Positions 17,731-27,800 of a stretch of 64,000 bases of DNA are shown piece by piece. The position numbers and the translations under genes are program-made. How positions within the stretch are numbered: the stretch's first letter is position 1; the number at the start of each line of letters is the position of its first letter. The DNA lies in assembly GCA_020072565.1 (NCBI GenBank), contig JAIQGI010000010.1, forward strand, positions 1 to 64,000, in the 5' to 3' direction. Origin of the DNA: Terriglobia bacterium (lineage in GTDB: Bacteria > Acidobacteriota > UBA6911). The notes beneath the pieces were generated by a model. It was not told where the DNA came from, searched no databases, and was given only the letters and a program-made list of their open reading frames with translations.

Positions 17731-18969
17731 TCAGACGCCGGGCGGTGCCAGCAGTGACCGCACCATCTCTCGAAACTCCTCCGGGGGCAGCAGCCGTTTC
17801 TCCCGAAGCGATCGCTCCTTGACTTCCGCAAGCAACGCCATCATCTGCTGCGGGGTCGCCTGTATCCCCATCTGATCGAGGAAAAACGCGATGCTGTCGA
17901 TACCGCTTCCCTTGCCGAGCACGGCCCGCACCGGCGTGTTTCCGACCAGCTCCGGCCGGAACGGCGCCAGCTCCGTCGGGAACTCGGCCCCGCAATTGCG
18001 CAGCCAGCTCACAATGATGCCGCTCTCGATGTCAAACAGGTTCTCTCCGACAACGCAGCGATTGGCGGGCATGCGAACAGCGGCGAGCTGCTGCACCAGG
18101 CGCGACACCTGGACGAACTTGTCGGTCTTCAAGCCCAGATCGACGTCGTACATTGTCTTCATGGCCAGCGCCAGTTCCTCGTACGCGCAGTTGCCCGCGC
18201 GTTCGCCGATACCGGTGACCGAGGTATGGGCGACCTGACAGCCCGCTGCCATTGCCATAAGAGTGTTTGCCACGCCCATGCCGAAATCGTCGTGGAAGTG
18301 CACCTCGAAGGGTGTATCCGGGAAGACCTGGCGCATCCGCCGGACCAGATAAGGTACCGTGTGCGGGGCGAGGCCGCCGAAGGTGTCGACGATAGTGAGC
18401 GCATCCATGTGACCCTCAGAGGCCACGCGCTTCAGCATCGTGAGCACCCAATCAAGCGGCGCCCGGGAGAAGTCGATCGGAAAGAAGACGACGTAGAGCC
18501 CGTTGTCCCGGGCAAACCGGGTCGCCTCTATCGAGGTTGCGATCGCCTTGGCCGGCTCCCAACGGTAGGCGCGCTCAATGATGTGGGTCGAGCTTGGAAC
18601 CTCCATGATGATGCCTTTGACGCCGGTGTCGAGCGAGCGCTTGACATCCTCGACCATACAACGCGCGAAGCTGAAGACCTGCGTCTTCGACTTCTCGAGG
18701 CGCCTCACGATTTCGCCGATCGCCTGCGCGTCCGACTTTGACACGACCGGCATGCCGGCCTCGAGCCGATGCATGCCGACCTCGGCAAGGGCTTCGGCAA
18801 TCCGGATCTTGTCGTCCTTGGTGAAGATGATGCCGGCCTGCTGTTCTCCGTCGCGCAGCGTCACATCATGCAGACTTGGGTGGGGATCGAAGGTGATCCG
18901 GGCTCGAACATCATCGGCGAAATTCCAGGGGCTGGTAAACCACATATCGGTCTGCCATGGTTGGTGCAT
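17731..18969 (-). CDS. DRE-TIM metallolyase (isopropylmalate synthase / HMG-CoA lyase superfamily)
   Basis: A 412-residue cytoplasmic enzyme. The ATG at 18969 has a strong GGAGGAGAA 5 nt upstream; the frame is open 42 codons further but without a signal. The N-terminal DVTLRDGEQQAG holds the superfamily's catalytic Arg and metal-binding Asp, and EVHFHDDFGMGVAN holds the metal-binding HxH. The barrel is complete (about residues 35-300) and followed by a helical tail, but the regulatory LeuA domain is absent. Isopropylmalate synthase, homocitrate synthase, citramalate synthase and lyase activities are all possible; no neighbour belongs to a leucine or lysine pathway. A shared-type promoter motif lies at 19067-19096. 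It converges with the PPC gene. Confidence 0.8.
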   Translation of the reverse strand: MHQPWQTDMWFTSPWNFADDVRARITFDPHPSLHDVTLRDGEQQAGIIFTKDDKIRIAEALAEVGMHRLEAGMPVVSKSDAQAIGEIVRRLEKSKTQVFSFARCMVEDVKRSLDTGVKGIIMEVPSSTHIIERAYRWEPAKAIATSIEATRFARDNGLYVVFFPIDFSRAPLDWVLTMLKRVASEGHMDALTIVDTFGGLAPHTVPYLVRRMRQVFPDTPFEVHFHDDFGMGVANTLMAMAAGCQVAHTSVTGIGERAGNCAYEELALAMKTMYDVDLGLKTDKFVQVSRLVQQLAAVRMPANRCVVGENLFDIESGIIVSWLRNCGAEFPTELAPFRPELVGNTPVRAVLGKGSGIDSIAFFLDQMGIQATPQQMMALLAEVKERSLREKRLLPPEEFREMVRSLLAPPGV

Positions 18970-19066
18970 GTCGATTCTCCTCCACGTCAGCACGGGACGG
19001 CCGTTTCCAGGATGTTCCGTCAAACGGGACCTGGCTGAAGGCAGTACGCTTTTCCAACGATGTGCC

Positions 19067-19096
19067 AGAATATCATCGGACCGGGAGTAAATCATC
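19067..19096 (-). promoter_or_regulatory. GATG/TATTCT promoter-like motif of the metallolyase gene
   Basis: Reading the minus strand, GATGATTTAC begins at 19096 and GATATTCT begins exactly 22 nt later (19074-19067). Arrangement and spacing match six other intergenic sites in the window. It lies 97 nt before the start at 18969. Confidence 0.5.
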
Positions 19097-19258
19097 CGGG
19101 ATCATGACCGGCTCCGCCTGGGAGCAGGAAATCTGTAAACTGAGACAAAACCCCACTTCGTCGGCAGAATCTGGGGGATAATCGGGCTGCCCTGGGAGCC
19201 GAAGAATCAAGGTTGGGCTGTTCCGCGGAACATACTCTCTTTTTTACGGAGGGAGCAG

Positions 19259-20092
19259 ATGAGAATACGATACGCGCTGGGCATTCATCTCGTCATGGCC
19301 ACCTTTGCGATGGTTACCTGTACCGCCTGCTCGACGCCCAGGCAACCCACCCTGGGAGAGATCTGGCAGGTGTTGAAAGTCAAGGAATCCGTCGACCTGA
19401 CGCACTCCTTCGAGCCCGGCATTCCTCACTGGCCGGGTTTTCCGGAGGAAAAAACCGAAACGCTGTTCTGGTACGACCCGGGCGTGGCGCCCGGATCCGG
19501 CTTCTATGCCCAGTACTTTTCTCACGTCGGCCAGTGGGGCACTCACGTAGACCCGCCGGCCCACTTCATCAAGGGGGCGCGCACACTAGATCAGATTGGG
19601 ATCAAGGAAATGATCATGCCACTCGTCCTCCTCGACGTTCATGACAAAGTTGCCCGGGACCCGGACTACGTCTTGAAGATGGACGACGTGAGAACATGGG
19701 AGGCGCGGCACGGTCCAATTCCAGAGGACGCCTTTGTCGTGATGAGGACAGACTGGTCCAGGCGCTGGCCCGACATGGCCGCAATGTTAAACAAGGATGC
19801 CGGCGGGATCAGCCACTATCCCGGGTGGAGTCTGGAGGTGCTGCAGTACCTCTTTGAAACGAGAAAAATCAGAGCCTCGGGACACGAGACAACCGATACG
19901 GACCCGGGTATCGTCGCCAGCAAGGGCGAGTTTCCTCTGGAAACCTTTATCCTGAAGCATGATCGCTACCAGGTGGAGCTCCTCGACAGCCTCGAGCGCG
20001 TGCCCGAGGCAGGGGCCCTGGCTGTCGTGACTTTTCCCAAGCCAAAAAACGGCAGCGGCTTCCCGGCACGGGTTTTCGCGATTCTGCCTTGA
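19259..20092 (+). CDS. Exported cyclase-family (kynurenine formamidase-like) metal hydrolase
   Basis: A 277-residue protein of the cyclase/kynurenine formamidase family (PF04199 type). The metal-site signature GQWGTHVDPPAHF (HxGTHxDxPxH-like) is at about residues 91-103, with further family His residues in ASGHETTDTDP. ACGGAGGGAG precedes the ATG. The N-terminus is a signal sequence (hydrophobic core of about residues 8-22); the cysteine in CTACSTP may be a lipoprotein site, but the -3 position is not typical. Periplasmic members are less common than cytoplasmic ones, and the amide or lactone substrate is unknown. The gene is divergent from the metallolyase and convergent with the DUF1579-like gene. 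Confidence 0.82.
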   Translation: MRIRYALGIHLVMATFAMVTCTACSTPRQPTLGEIWQVLKVKESVDLTHSFEPGIPHWPGFPEEKTETLFWYDPGVAPGSGFYAQYFSHVGQWGTHVDPPAHFIKGARTLDQIGIKEMIMPLVLLDVHDKVARDPDYVLKMDDVRTWEARHGPIPEDAFVVMRTDWSRRWPDMAAMLNKDAGGISHYPGWSLEVLQYLFETRKIRASGHETTDTDPGIVASKGEFPLETFILKHDRYQVELLDSLERVPEAGALAVVTFPKPKNGSGFPARVFAILP

Positions 20093-20120
20093 GGGAAATC
20101 GGACCGGAGCACACCTCGCC

Positions 20121-20660
20121 CTACCGCTTCGTGGGCTGCTTCACGCGGGTCAGGTAGAATGTGCCGGCCTCAATCTTGCCGTTGTTGTCATAGCCCCAGG
20201 TTTCGTTGTGGTGGTCAGCATCGACGAAGGTGATGGCCAGCTGCCGCATGTAACCGTCGCCTTTCCGGATGTTCGTGCCATCCTTGAATTCGAAGACAAC
20301 CTGGGTGGGCTGGCTCGACGACACTGCCCTGAGCCGGGGCTGGTTGTGGGCGGCGCAGTAGTGAGTGGCAAGCAGCTCCGCCTGATCCATGTGGAACATA
20401 GTGACCATTTCGTGTGGCGTGCCGGCATCCATCCAGTGCATCACGGCTGAACCGTCGGCAGTCATGCGCACGGAAATGTGCGTCGGCATCTTTTTGCCGC
20501 CTTCCATGGCATAGCCGTCCCACTCACCAACCAGCGACTTGATCTTCTCCCACTGTGGCGTGCTTGCAACCATAGAGCCGCTAGAGGCATGCTCTTGCGC
20601 AAGCACGAGAGATGCAGAGAGAGCCAGAATGGCAGTGAGGGCAAGTGCGGATTGTTTCAT
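20121..20660 (-). CDS. Small exported DUF1579-like / lipocalin-like protein
   Basis: A 179-residue protein. The ATG at 20660 follows CGGAGG and gives a clear signal peptide (KQSALALTAILALSASLVLAQ); an upstream in-frame start at 20732 would hide it. The mature part has a KSLVGEWDGYA motif near its start, then alternating beta strands (HISVRMTADGSAVMHW, TQVVFEFKDGTNI, HNETWGYDNNGKIEAGTFYL), a pattern seen in DUF1579 and other heme- or lipid-binding calycin-like proteins. No catalytic residues are evident. It may bind a small hydrophobic ligand in the periplasm. The neighbouring cyclase is convergent and there is no operon link. Confidence 0.6.
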   Translation of the reverse strand: MKQSALALTAILALSASLVLAQEHASSGSMVASTPQWEKIKSLVGEWDGYAMEGGKKMPTHISVRMTADGSAVMHWMDAGTPHEMVTMFHMDQAELLATHYCAAHNQPRLRAVSSSQPTQVVFEFKDGTNIRKGDGYMRQLAITFVDADHHNETWGYDNNGKIEAGTFYLTRVKQPTKR

Positions 20661-20807
20661 ATTGGCCTCCGAAAAAATTTTGCCGCCGGAGGGATTCGAT
20701 GTCAACAGGGAGCGCGGAAAATGGGGCGCCAATCTGTTTTAGCTGTTTTGAGCTCATTCTCCTGAAGGCAGACAGCTTCATCAGGTCCGACAGCGATTCC
20801 ATACCGA

Positions 20808-20836
20808 TTACAAAAGGTGGGGAGTTGGGGTAGAAT
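20808..20836 (+). promoter_or_regulatory. Probable sigma-70 promoter of the dms operon
   Basis: TTACAA at 20808-20813 and TAGAAT at 20831-20836 are separated by 17 nt. The -10 hexamer is the same as before the TonB receptor. The GTG start lies 36 nt downstream. No FNR-type site (TTGAT-N4-ATCAA) was seen. Confidence 0.4.
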
Positions 20837-20872
20837 GGCGGCCACTCACAAATGGGGGCCGGAGGGGTAGGG

Positions 20873-23233
20873 GTGCGCATCGGGCTGGACCGAAGGTCAT
20901 TTTTGAAACTCTCGGGGGCCGCTGCCGGAAGCGTGGCAGCCACCGAGGTGTTCGGCCGCCTGGCACTCGATCAAATCATCCCCGATGAGATCAAGGAAGA
21001 CGGCTCACGGATCATCTCCGTTGTCTGCAACAACAACTGCGGCGGGCGGTGTCAGCTCAAGGCGCACATCCAGAACGGCGTCGTGGTTCGGATCAGTACG
21101 GATGAGTCGCCCGATTCCGACAGCAAGCCGCAGCTCCGCGCTTGTCTCAAAGGCAGGGCCATGAGGAACCGTCTCTACCACCCGGACCGCCTCAAATACC
21201 CGATGAAACGAGTGGGCCGAAGAGGCGAAGGAAAATTCCAGCGGATTACATGGGATCAAGCAGTCGAGATCATCGCCGTCAATCTTAAAGGAATTCTGGA
21301 CCGTCATGGGCCTTCGTCCGTTTACATCCAATACGGCACGGGCGACTGTGGAGCCATCACAGGCGTTGCCGGGGCGCGACGCCTGATGAACCTGCTCGGC
21401 GGCTACCTCGGATACTACAACAGTTACAGCTCGGCGTGCCTCCGATACACTGCGCCTTTCGTCACCGGCTACCGGGATACGAGTTCCTATCAGACCCTGC
21501 TTCACTCCAAGCTGATCGTTCTCAACGGCTTCAATCCGGCGGAGACCGTTTTTGAGACAAATTCCAATTACTACCTGGCCAAAGCCAGGGAGGCCGGGGC
21601 AAGAATCGTTGTCATTGATCCGCGCCTCACGGAGACGGCAGCGACGTTCGCAGACGAATGGCTGCCGCTGAAACCGACCACGGACGCCGCACTATTCATC
21701 GCCATGGCTCACGTGATCATTGCCGAAAATCTGCTCGATCGGACTTTTCTCGACAGGTACTGCATCGGCTTCGACGAACAACACATGCCCTCGGGCGTCC
21801 CCGAAGGCCAATCATTCAAGAGTTACGTGCTCGGATTCGTCGATCAAACGCCGAAGACTCCGGAATGGGCTGCCCCCATCACCGGCATCGACGCCCATAC
21901 GATTCGGAATCTGGCAAGGGAGTACGCAACGGCCAAGCCCGCACAGTTGCTGCAGGGATTGGGGCCGCAGCGCCATGCCTGCGGCGAGCAGTCCGTTCGT
22001 GCGGGAATTGTCCTGGCGTGCATGACGGGCAACCTCGGCGTTCTCGGCGGTGGTTGGGGAGGAGGTGAGGGAGGCAGAGTATTCGGTCTCGGCGTCGGAG
22101 AACTGCCCACCGGTACCAATGGCGTTAAAGCCAAAATCCCGGTGTTTCTATGGACCGATGCCGTCGTGCGCGGCACGGAAATGACGGCGGAAGACGGTGT
22201 AACGGGAGGCCCGTTGCTCAGCAACATAAAGTTCATCTTCAATCTGGCCAGCAACACGCTCGTCAACCAGCACGCCGACATCAATCGGACGATCAGGATT
22301 CTCCAGGACGAGAACCTCGTCGAGTGCATCGTCGTGTCCGATCATTTCATGACTCCCAGCGCCAGGTTTGCCGATGTCCTCCTGCCGGCCGACAATTCGC
22401 TGGAGCGCAGCGATATCGGTTTCCCCTGGTCGGGCGAGAAATATATCGTCTTCGGCAACAGGGTTGTCGAGCCCCCGTTTGAGTGCAAACATGATTACTG
22501 GTGGCTCAGCCGGGTCGCAGAAAAACTGGGCGTCGGGGAAAAGTTCCAGCAAGGCAAAACCCAGGAAGACTGGCTGAAGCAGATCATCGACGATGCGAGA
22601 AAAACAAATCCGTCGTTCCCCGGCTACGACGAACTGAAAAAGACAGGGCTCTATCGCGAACCGCCGCAGGCATATGTCGCCTTTGAGAAGGAGATCAAGG
22701 ATCCTGACAGGAATCCTTTCAGGACGCCCTCGGGAAAAATCGAGATCTTTTCGAAGACGCTCTACGACATGGCCAGGCCCGACATTCCGGGCGTTCCCAA
22801 GTATATTCCCGCATGGGAGGGGCCGGAAGATTCCCTGATACGGAAGTTTCCTCTGCAGTGCATCGGCCCTCATTACAAGAGGCGGACACATTCCACTTTT
22901 GACGAGAATTCCTGGATGGAAGAGGCAGATCCCCAGGTGATGTGGATCAGCCCTCAGGACGCGGGCACTCGGGGAATAGCGGACGGCGCAAAGGTCAAAG
23001 TATTCAATGACCGCGGGGCTTTGCTGATCAGGGCCCATGTGACCAGGCGCGTCCGTCCGGGCGTCATCTCCATCCCGCAAGGCGCCTGGTACACGCCGGA
23101 CAAGAACGGCGTGTGCCGGAGGGGCTGCATCAACGTCCTCACGAGTCAGAGACCGACTCCTCTCGCTCACGGCAATGCCCAGCACACGATTCTGGTGGAA
23201 GTTCAAATGATTGAGGGAGGGTCGGGTGGTTAA
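20873..23233 (+). CDS. dmsA: DmsA-type molybdopterin oxidoreductase, Tat-exported catalytic subunit
   Basis: A 786-residue catalytic subunit of the DMSO reductase family. I chose the GTG at 20873: GGAGG lies 7 nt upstream and the twin-arginine signal (DRRSFLKLSGAAAG) then sits at residues 6-19. An ATG at 20852 is possible but has no clear ribosome site. Cys52, Cys56, Cys60 and Cys91 (CNNNCGGRC and RACLKG) bind a [4Fe-4S] cluster. NSYSSAC (183-189) aligns with GDYSSAQ in E. coli DmsA as I recall it, so a serine ligand to molybdenum (about Ser186) is likely. It should reduce DMSO, another S- or N-oxide, or a related acceptor with electrons from the next two subunits. It overlaps the dmsB-like gene by 8 nt. 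No DmsD-type chaperone gene is in the window. Confidence 0.85.
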   Translation: MRIGLDRRSFLKLSGAAAGSVAATEVFGRLALDQIIPDEIKEDGSRIISVVCNNNCGGRCQLKAHIQNGVVVRISTDESPDSDSKPQLRACLKGRAMRNRLYHPDRLKYPMKRVGRRGEGKFQRITWDQAVEIIAVNLKGILDRHGPSSVYIQYGTGDCGAITGVAGARRLMNLLGGYLGYYNSYSSACLRYTAPFVTGYRDTSSYQTLLHSKLIVLNGFNPAETVFETNSNYYLAKAREAGARIVVIDPRLTETAATFADEWLPLKPTTDAALFIAMAHVIIAENLLDRTFLDRYCIGFDEQHMPSGVPEGQSFKSYVLGFVDQTPKTPEWAAPITGIDAHTIRNLAREYATAKPAQLLQGLGPQRHACGEQSVRAGIVLACMTGNLGVLGGGWGGGEGGRVFGLGVGELPTGTNGVKAKIPVFLWTDAVVRGTEMTAEDGVTGGPLLSNIKFIFNLASNTLVNQHADINRTIRILQDENLVECIVVSDHFMTPSARFADVLLPADNSLERSDIGFPWSGEKYIVFGNRVVEPPFECKHDYWWLSRVAEKLGVGEKFQQGKTQEDWLKQIIDDARKTNPSFPGYDELKKTGLYREPPQAYVAFEKEIKDPDRNPFRTPSGKIEIFSKTLYDMARPDIPGVPKYIPAWEGPEDSLIRKFPLQCIGPHYKRRTHSTFDENSWMEEADPQVMWISPQDAGTRGIADGAKVKVFNDRGALLIRAHVTRRVRPGVISIPQGAWYTPDKNGVCRRGCINVLTSQRPTPLAHGNAQHTILVEVQMIEGGSGG

Positions 23234-23786
23234 CAGTCAGATCGCATTTTTCGTGGATGCCACCCAATGCATCAATTGCAGGACGTGTGAAATCGCCTGC
23301 AAGGATTTCAATGATTCTGCAGTCGGCCGGAGAATCCGCAGGGTGCGTACCTTCGAGGGCGGGGAGTTTCCAAAGATATTCGCCTACAACATCTCCATGT
23401 CCTGCAATCATTGCGAGGACCCGATCTGTGTCAAAATCTGCCCGGCCGGGGCTTATGCGAAGCGGGCGAGCGACGGAATTGTCGTGCACGATCCCGAGCG
23501 CTGCATCGGCTGCCGCTATTGCACCTGGCTGTGCCCTTACGGCGCACCCCAGTATGATGCCAACGAGGGCAGGGTCCGGAAATGCAACCTGTGCATCGAC
23601 CAGCTTGAACGAGGAAAGAGTCCTGTATGCGTGGCGGCATGTCCCATGCGTGCCATCGAAATCGGCCGCCTCGCCGAGATTGCCGCACGGCCGGGTGTGG
23701 CCGTCACAATTCGAAATCTCCCCTCCCCTGATCTGACGCGGCCTGCTTGCAGGTACAAGGTGAGGGCGGAGGCGTTAGGAGCGTGA
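23226..23786 (+). CDS. dmsB: DmsB-type iron-sulfur subunit with four [4Fe-4S] clusters
   Basis: A 186-residue electron-transfer subunit. The GTG at 23226 is preceded by GAGGGAGG; the TTG at 23211 is less likely. Four Cys groups are visible: CINCRTCEIAC, CNHCEDPICVKIC, CIGCRYCTWLC, and CNLC with CVAAC. There is no signal peptide, as expected if it is exported together with the Tat-signal-bearing catalytic subunit. The start overlaps the upstream stop, and the next gene begins 11 nt after its stop, so the three are one operon. It relays electrons from the membrane subunit to the molybdenum subunit. Confidence 0.88.
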   Translation: MVNSQIAFFVDATQCINCRTCEIACKDFNDSAVGRRIRRVRTFEGGEFPKIFAYNISMSCNHCEDPICVKICPAGAYAKRASDGIVVHDPERCIGCRYCTWLCPYGAPQYDANEGRVRKCNLCIDQLERGKSPVCVAACPMRAIEIGRLAEIAARPGVAVTIRNLPSPDLTRPACRYKVRAEALGA

Positions 23787-23797
23787 GGGGCGAGAGC

Positions 23798-24655
23798 ATG
23801 ACGGAATGGCCGTTGGTTGTTTTTACGATCGCGATCCAGCTTGCCGGCGGGCTCGTGTTGGCTGCAACCCTGTTCGACCGGACCGCTCCCCAGTCCGACG
23901 CCGTCATGCGCCCGTTAGGAATGGCGATATTCCCGCTGGCCATGCTGGGTCTGCTGGCATCTCTGCTTCACTTGGGCCGCCCCCTCGCCGCCTGGAAGTC
24001 GCTCCTCAACCTGGGCAGTTCGAGACTCAGCCTCGAGGTCCTCTTGACGCTTTTGTTCGTCCTGGGGGCCCTCATCTACAGCCATGCCTGGTGGGCACAC
24101 AAAGCCGAGCATCGGTTCGCCCTCGGTATTGTGACCAGTCTCCTCGCCCTGGCGGCGGTCGCTTCCAGCTCGGTGATTTATCTTTTCCCGACGCAGCCGG
24201 CCTGGAACTCCGGATGGGTTCCTGTTTCTTTTCTCGGGACGGCATTGCTCCTCGGGGGATGCGCGGCGTCTGTTCTAGTGAACCCTCAGGGCCCCAGGTC
24301 TCTGCTTCGATGCTTTCTGGCCGGAGGGATCACCGGGAGTCTCCTGCTGTTCCTGTCCGCGATGTGGATGATCGCGAATCTGTCCCGCACGTCCCTGGAC
24401 GATTTTGGGTCAGCTCGGCTTCAAGGAGCGTTGCACCTTGTCACTTCCCGGTATCCCCTCTGGCTCGGGCTTCACCTGTTGCTCGCGGGGGTGGTCCCCA
24501 TTGCCTTCGCCTCCCTGCTCTGGAACGGAAGGAACTATGCCGAATCTTCAGGATCTTCCTGGATTCGAGTTCTCTTCTTCCTCGCAGCATTTCTGGGAGC
24601 AGTCATCGGCCGGCGGCTCATGTATCTGCTCGGCGTTTCCCTCCCCCAGTTCTGA
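23798..24655 (+). CDS. dmsC: DmsC-type membrane anchor subunit
   Basis: A 285-residue integral membrane protein with about eight hydrophobic helices, matching DmsC size and topology. The ATG at 23798 is the first that leads directly into a helix (TEWPLVVFTIAIQLAGGLVL); the open frame from 23747 overlaps the upstream gene. Family-like features are LLHLGRPLAAWKSLLNLGSSRLSLE near residues 55-80 and RRLMYLLGV at the end. It should oxidise menaquinol and pass electrons to the iron-sulfur subunit. It is the last gene of the operon. Confidence 0.82.
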   Translation: MTEWPLVVFTIAIQLAGGLVLAATLFDRTAPQSDAVMRPLGMAIFPLAMLGLLASLLHLGRPLAAWKSLLNLGSSRLSLEVLLTLLFVLGALIYSHAWWAHKAEHRFALGIVTSLLALAAVASSSVIYLFPTQPAWNSGWVPVSFLGTALLLGGCAASVLVNPQGPRSLLRCFLAGGITGSLLLFLSAMWMIANLSRTSLDDFGSARLQGALHLVTSRYPLWLGLHLLLAGVVPIAFASLLWNGRNYAESSGSSWIRVLFFLAAFLGAVIGRRLMYLLGVSLPQF

Positions 24656-24731
24656 CCCACCCTGTGACGAAACCCACGAGAGTCACCAACCCGTTCGCTG
24701 GTCTCTTGCGTGTTCCATGGTCCGGATTCCT

Positions 24732-24761
24732 GATGCTTTCCGCCTCAACCGCTGGTATCCT
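24732..24761 (+). promoter_or_regulatory. GATG/TATCCT promoter-like motif before the GH2 gene
   Basis: GATGCTTTCCG starts at 24732 and GGTATCCT starts at 24754, 22 nt later, with CAACCGCT between them. It lies 50 nt before the ATG at 24812. It is one of seven similar sites in the window. Confidence 0.6.
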
Positions 24762-24811
24762 GCATCTACCGAGAATCGAAAAACCGATCATCTATCAATC
24801 GAGAGCTTGCT

Positions 24812-27800
24812 ATGCGAAAACCTCTGCTCCTTCTTGCATACCTTTTTGCATTTTTTTCTTTGTCCACCATATTGATTCCGGCAGATGCTCCTGTTCCTCC
24901 GGAGATTGAAAACGAGCAGATGCTGGGTGTCAACAAACAGCCTTACCATGCCACCCTCATGCCGTACGCCAGCCGCACCGAAGCCCTTGCTGCCAATCGC
25001 CGCGCCTCATCCTGGAACCGCAGCTTGAACGGCCAGTGGAAGTTCAACTGAGTATCGCGCCCCGAACGGCGGCCGGTCGATTTTTTCAAGCAGGCCTTCG
25101 ACGTGAGTCCCTGGAAAGAAATCCCGGTCCCGTCCAACTGGCAGGTGTTCGGTTACGGCACGCCGTATTACCGAAACGCCGGCTACACCATTCAGAGGGA
25201 CTGGCCGAGGGTCATGAGCGAGCCGCCGAAGAACTACACCGCTTACGAAGAGCGGAACCCCGTCGGCAGCTATCGGCGTGACTTTGACGTGCCCGCAAAC
25301 TGGAGTGGGCGCCGCACCTTCGTGACGTTCGACGGCGTGGATTCGGCCTTCTTTCTCTGGATCAACGGCCAGCAGGTCGGGTTCAGCGTCAACAGCCGCA
25401 ATGCGGCAGAATTCGACATCACCCCCTGGGTCAAGCCCGGCAAGAACATGATTGCCGTGGAGGTCTACCGGTACAGCGCCGGCACGTACCTCGAAGATCA
25501 GGATATGTACCGCCTCAGCGGCATCTTCCGGAATGTGACGCTCTGGAGCGCCCCGCAGGTTCACATCCGCGATTTCTTCATCAAGACCGACCTCGACACT
25601 CAATATCGCGATGCGACCCTCCTGGTCTCCGGGAAAATCCGCAATTTCTCCGACCAGCCCGCCAGGCCCCGCAAATTGACGGTTGATTTGGCCACTCGTG
25701 ACGGCCGTCGCGTGCAAGGGGCGATCGCCACTGTCGATGTTCCTGCCCTCAACGCGGGCGAAGAAAAGAACGTCTCCGTTTCCATCCCGGTTGCGAATCC
25801 CGCCAAGTGGACTGCAGAAACGCCTGATTTGTATACGACCGTCCTCACCCTGAGCGGCGAAGATGGCGGCGAGATCCTCTCCGCACGAACCGGCTTCCGA
25901 AAGATTGAAATCAAGGGCGCACGGTTCACGATCAATGGCGTCCCGGTAAAACTCAAAGGCGCCAACCGGCATGAGATGTGGCCGGATACCGGCCATTACG
26001 TGTCCGAAGAGAGAATGATCCGGGACCTGGAACTGCTCAAACAGGTCAACGCCAATCACGTGCGCACTTCCCACTACTCCGACGATCCCCGCTGGTATGA
26101 GCTCTGCGATGAGTACGGCATCTACCTCGTTGCCGAGGCCAATGTCGAGTCTCACGGCTACATGGGAGTGCTCGATCGCGAGCCTCGCTGGGAAAAAGCG
26201 ATCGTCGACCGCAACGTGGCCAACGTCGAGAACTTCAAGAACCATGCATCCGTCATTATCTGGTCGCTGGGCAACGAAAACGGCAGCGGCAGCAACTTCG
26301 TCGCTGCTCTGAAAGCAATCAAAGCCATCGATCCGGACCGGCCGGCCCATTACGAACCCTTCCGGGGCAGGGACATTCCCACCGACATCGAAAGCCGCAT
26401 GTACACTTCCGTCGCCGATGTGGAGAATGCGGCGAAGGATCCGAACCGCACCAAGCCCTTCTACCTCTGCGAATATGTACACGCCATGAACAACTCCATG
26501 GGTGCCATCGGCGAGTACAACGATCTCTTCGATCAATATCCTAGCCTGATGGGTGGCGCCATTTGGGAATGGGAAGACCAGGGTCTCTGGAATCGTCGCG
26601 ATCCGAGCCATCCCTATATCGCATACGGCGGCGGGTTTGGTGAAGTCCCCAACGATCACTATTTCATTCACAAGGGTGTGGTTTTTTCGGACCGCGCGCC
26701 CAAGCCGCACTACCCGGAAGTGAAGCGCACCTATCAGTGGATTGGCTTTGAAGCGGACGACCTCGCCGCCGGCAGAATTAGAATCCGCAACAAGTACGCC
26801 TTCACAAACCTGGATCTGTTTTCCGGCAGCTGGGCCCTCAACGAAGACGGCGTTGTCATCGACCGTGGTTCTGTCGGCAAGTTGAGCGTGGCGCCCGGCG
26901 CCGATACGCTCGTCACTGTTGCTCACAAGAAGATCACTCCCAAACCCGGCGCTGAATACTTCCTCCAGATCTCGTTTGCCCTGGCGAAAAATGAAATCTG
27001 GGCGCAAGCAGGTTACGAAATTGCATCCGCTCAATTCAAATTGCCGGTCGCGGCTCCCGCAGTCGTCTCCAATCTGTCCAGCATGAAACCGTTGACCCTG
27101 GCGCAGGATGGCAGCGAGATCAGGGTGTCCGGGGATGGTTTCGGCGTACTCTTCGACAAGGGCGAAGGTGACATCACCGGGCTGGTGCGGGACGGCGTCG
27201 AGTTGTTCCTGCGCGGCGGCGGCCCCAGGATGCATCTCTGGCGTGCACCTCACCGCAACGATGATGACTGGGCGGAGAGGGACTGGAAGATGTACGGCAT
27301 CGAAACTCTGCAACCAAAGGTCATCAGCTTCAAGGTCGAGCAAACCGGGCCCGCCGTCGTCCGCGTGGAGTCGGTGATCCAGGCCGAGGGACACATCGGC
27401 TGGTCCGTCACTCACTCCGCGGTCTACACGGTCTATGGTGACGGTTCGATTGTCGTTGATAACGCTCTCCAGCCGCAGGGCCGCCGCGTCCCGCTCGCCC
27501 GTCTCGGCGTCCGCCTGCTGATGGACAGGCGTTTCGATCAGTTCATGTATCTGGGCCGCGGCCCGATGGAGAACTACGCCGATCGCAAACGGGGCTCTGA
27601 CATCGGCCTCTACTCGAGCACCGTCAGGGAGCAACTCACCGCCTATGCAAAGCCGATGGAATGCGGCAACCACGAGGACGTGCGCTGGGCGGCACTCACG
27701 GGCTCGAAACTTCCCGGGCTTCTGGTCCAGAGCGGCAGCGCCCCAATGCAGATTTCGGCGCTCCCCTACAGGGATGAAGAACTTGTTCCCCCCGAGTATT

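Noticed and set aside
25036-25281. Frameshift as the explanation for the GH2 interruption
   Set aside because: The coding frames before and after the stop are the same (24812 and 25103 differ by 291 nt, a multiple of three), so it is a nonsense codon, not a shift.
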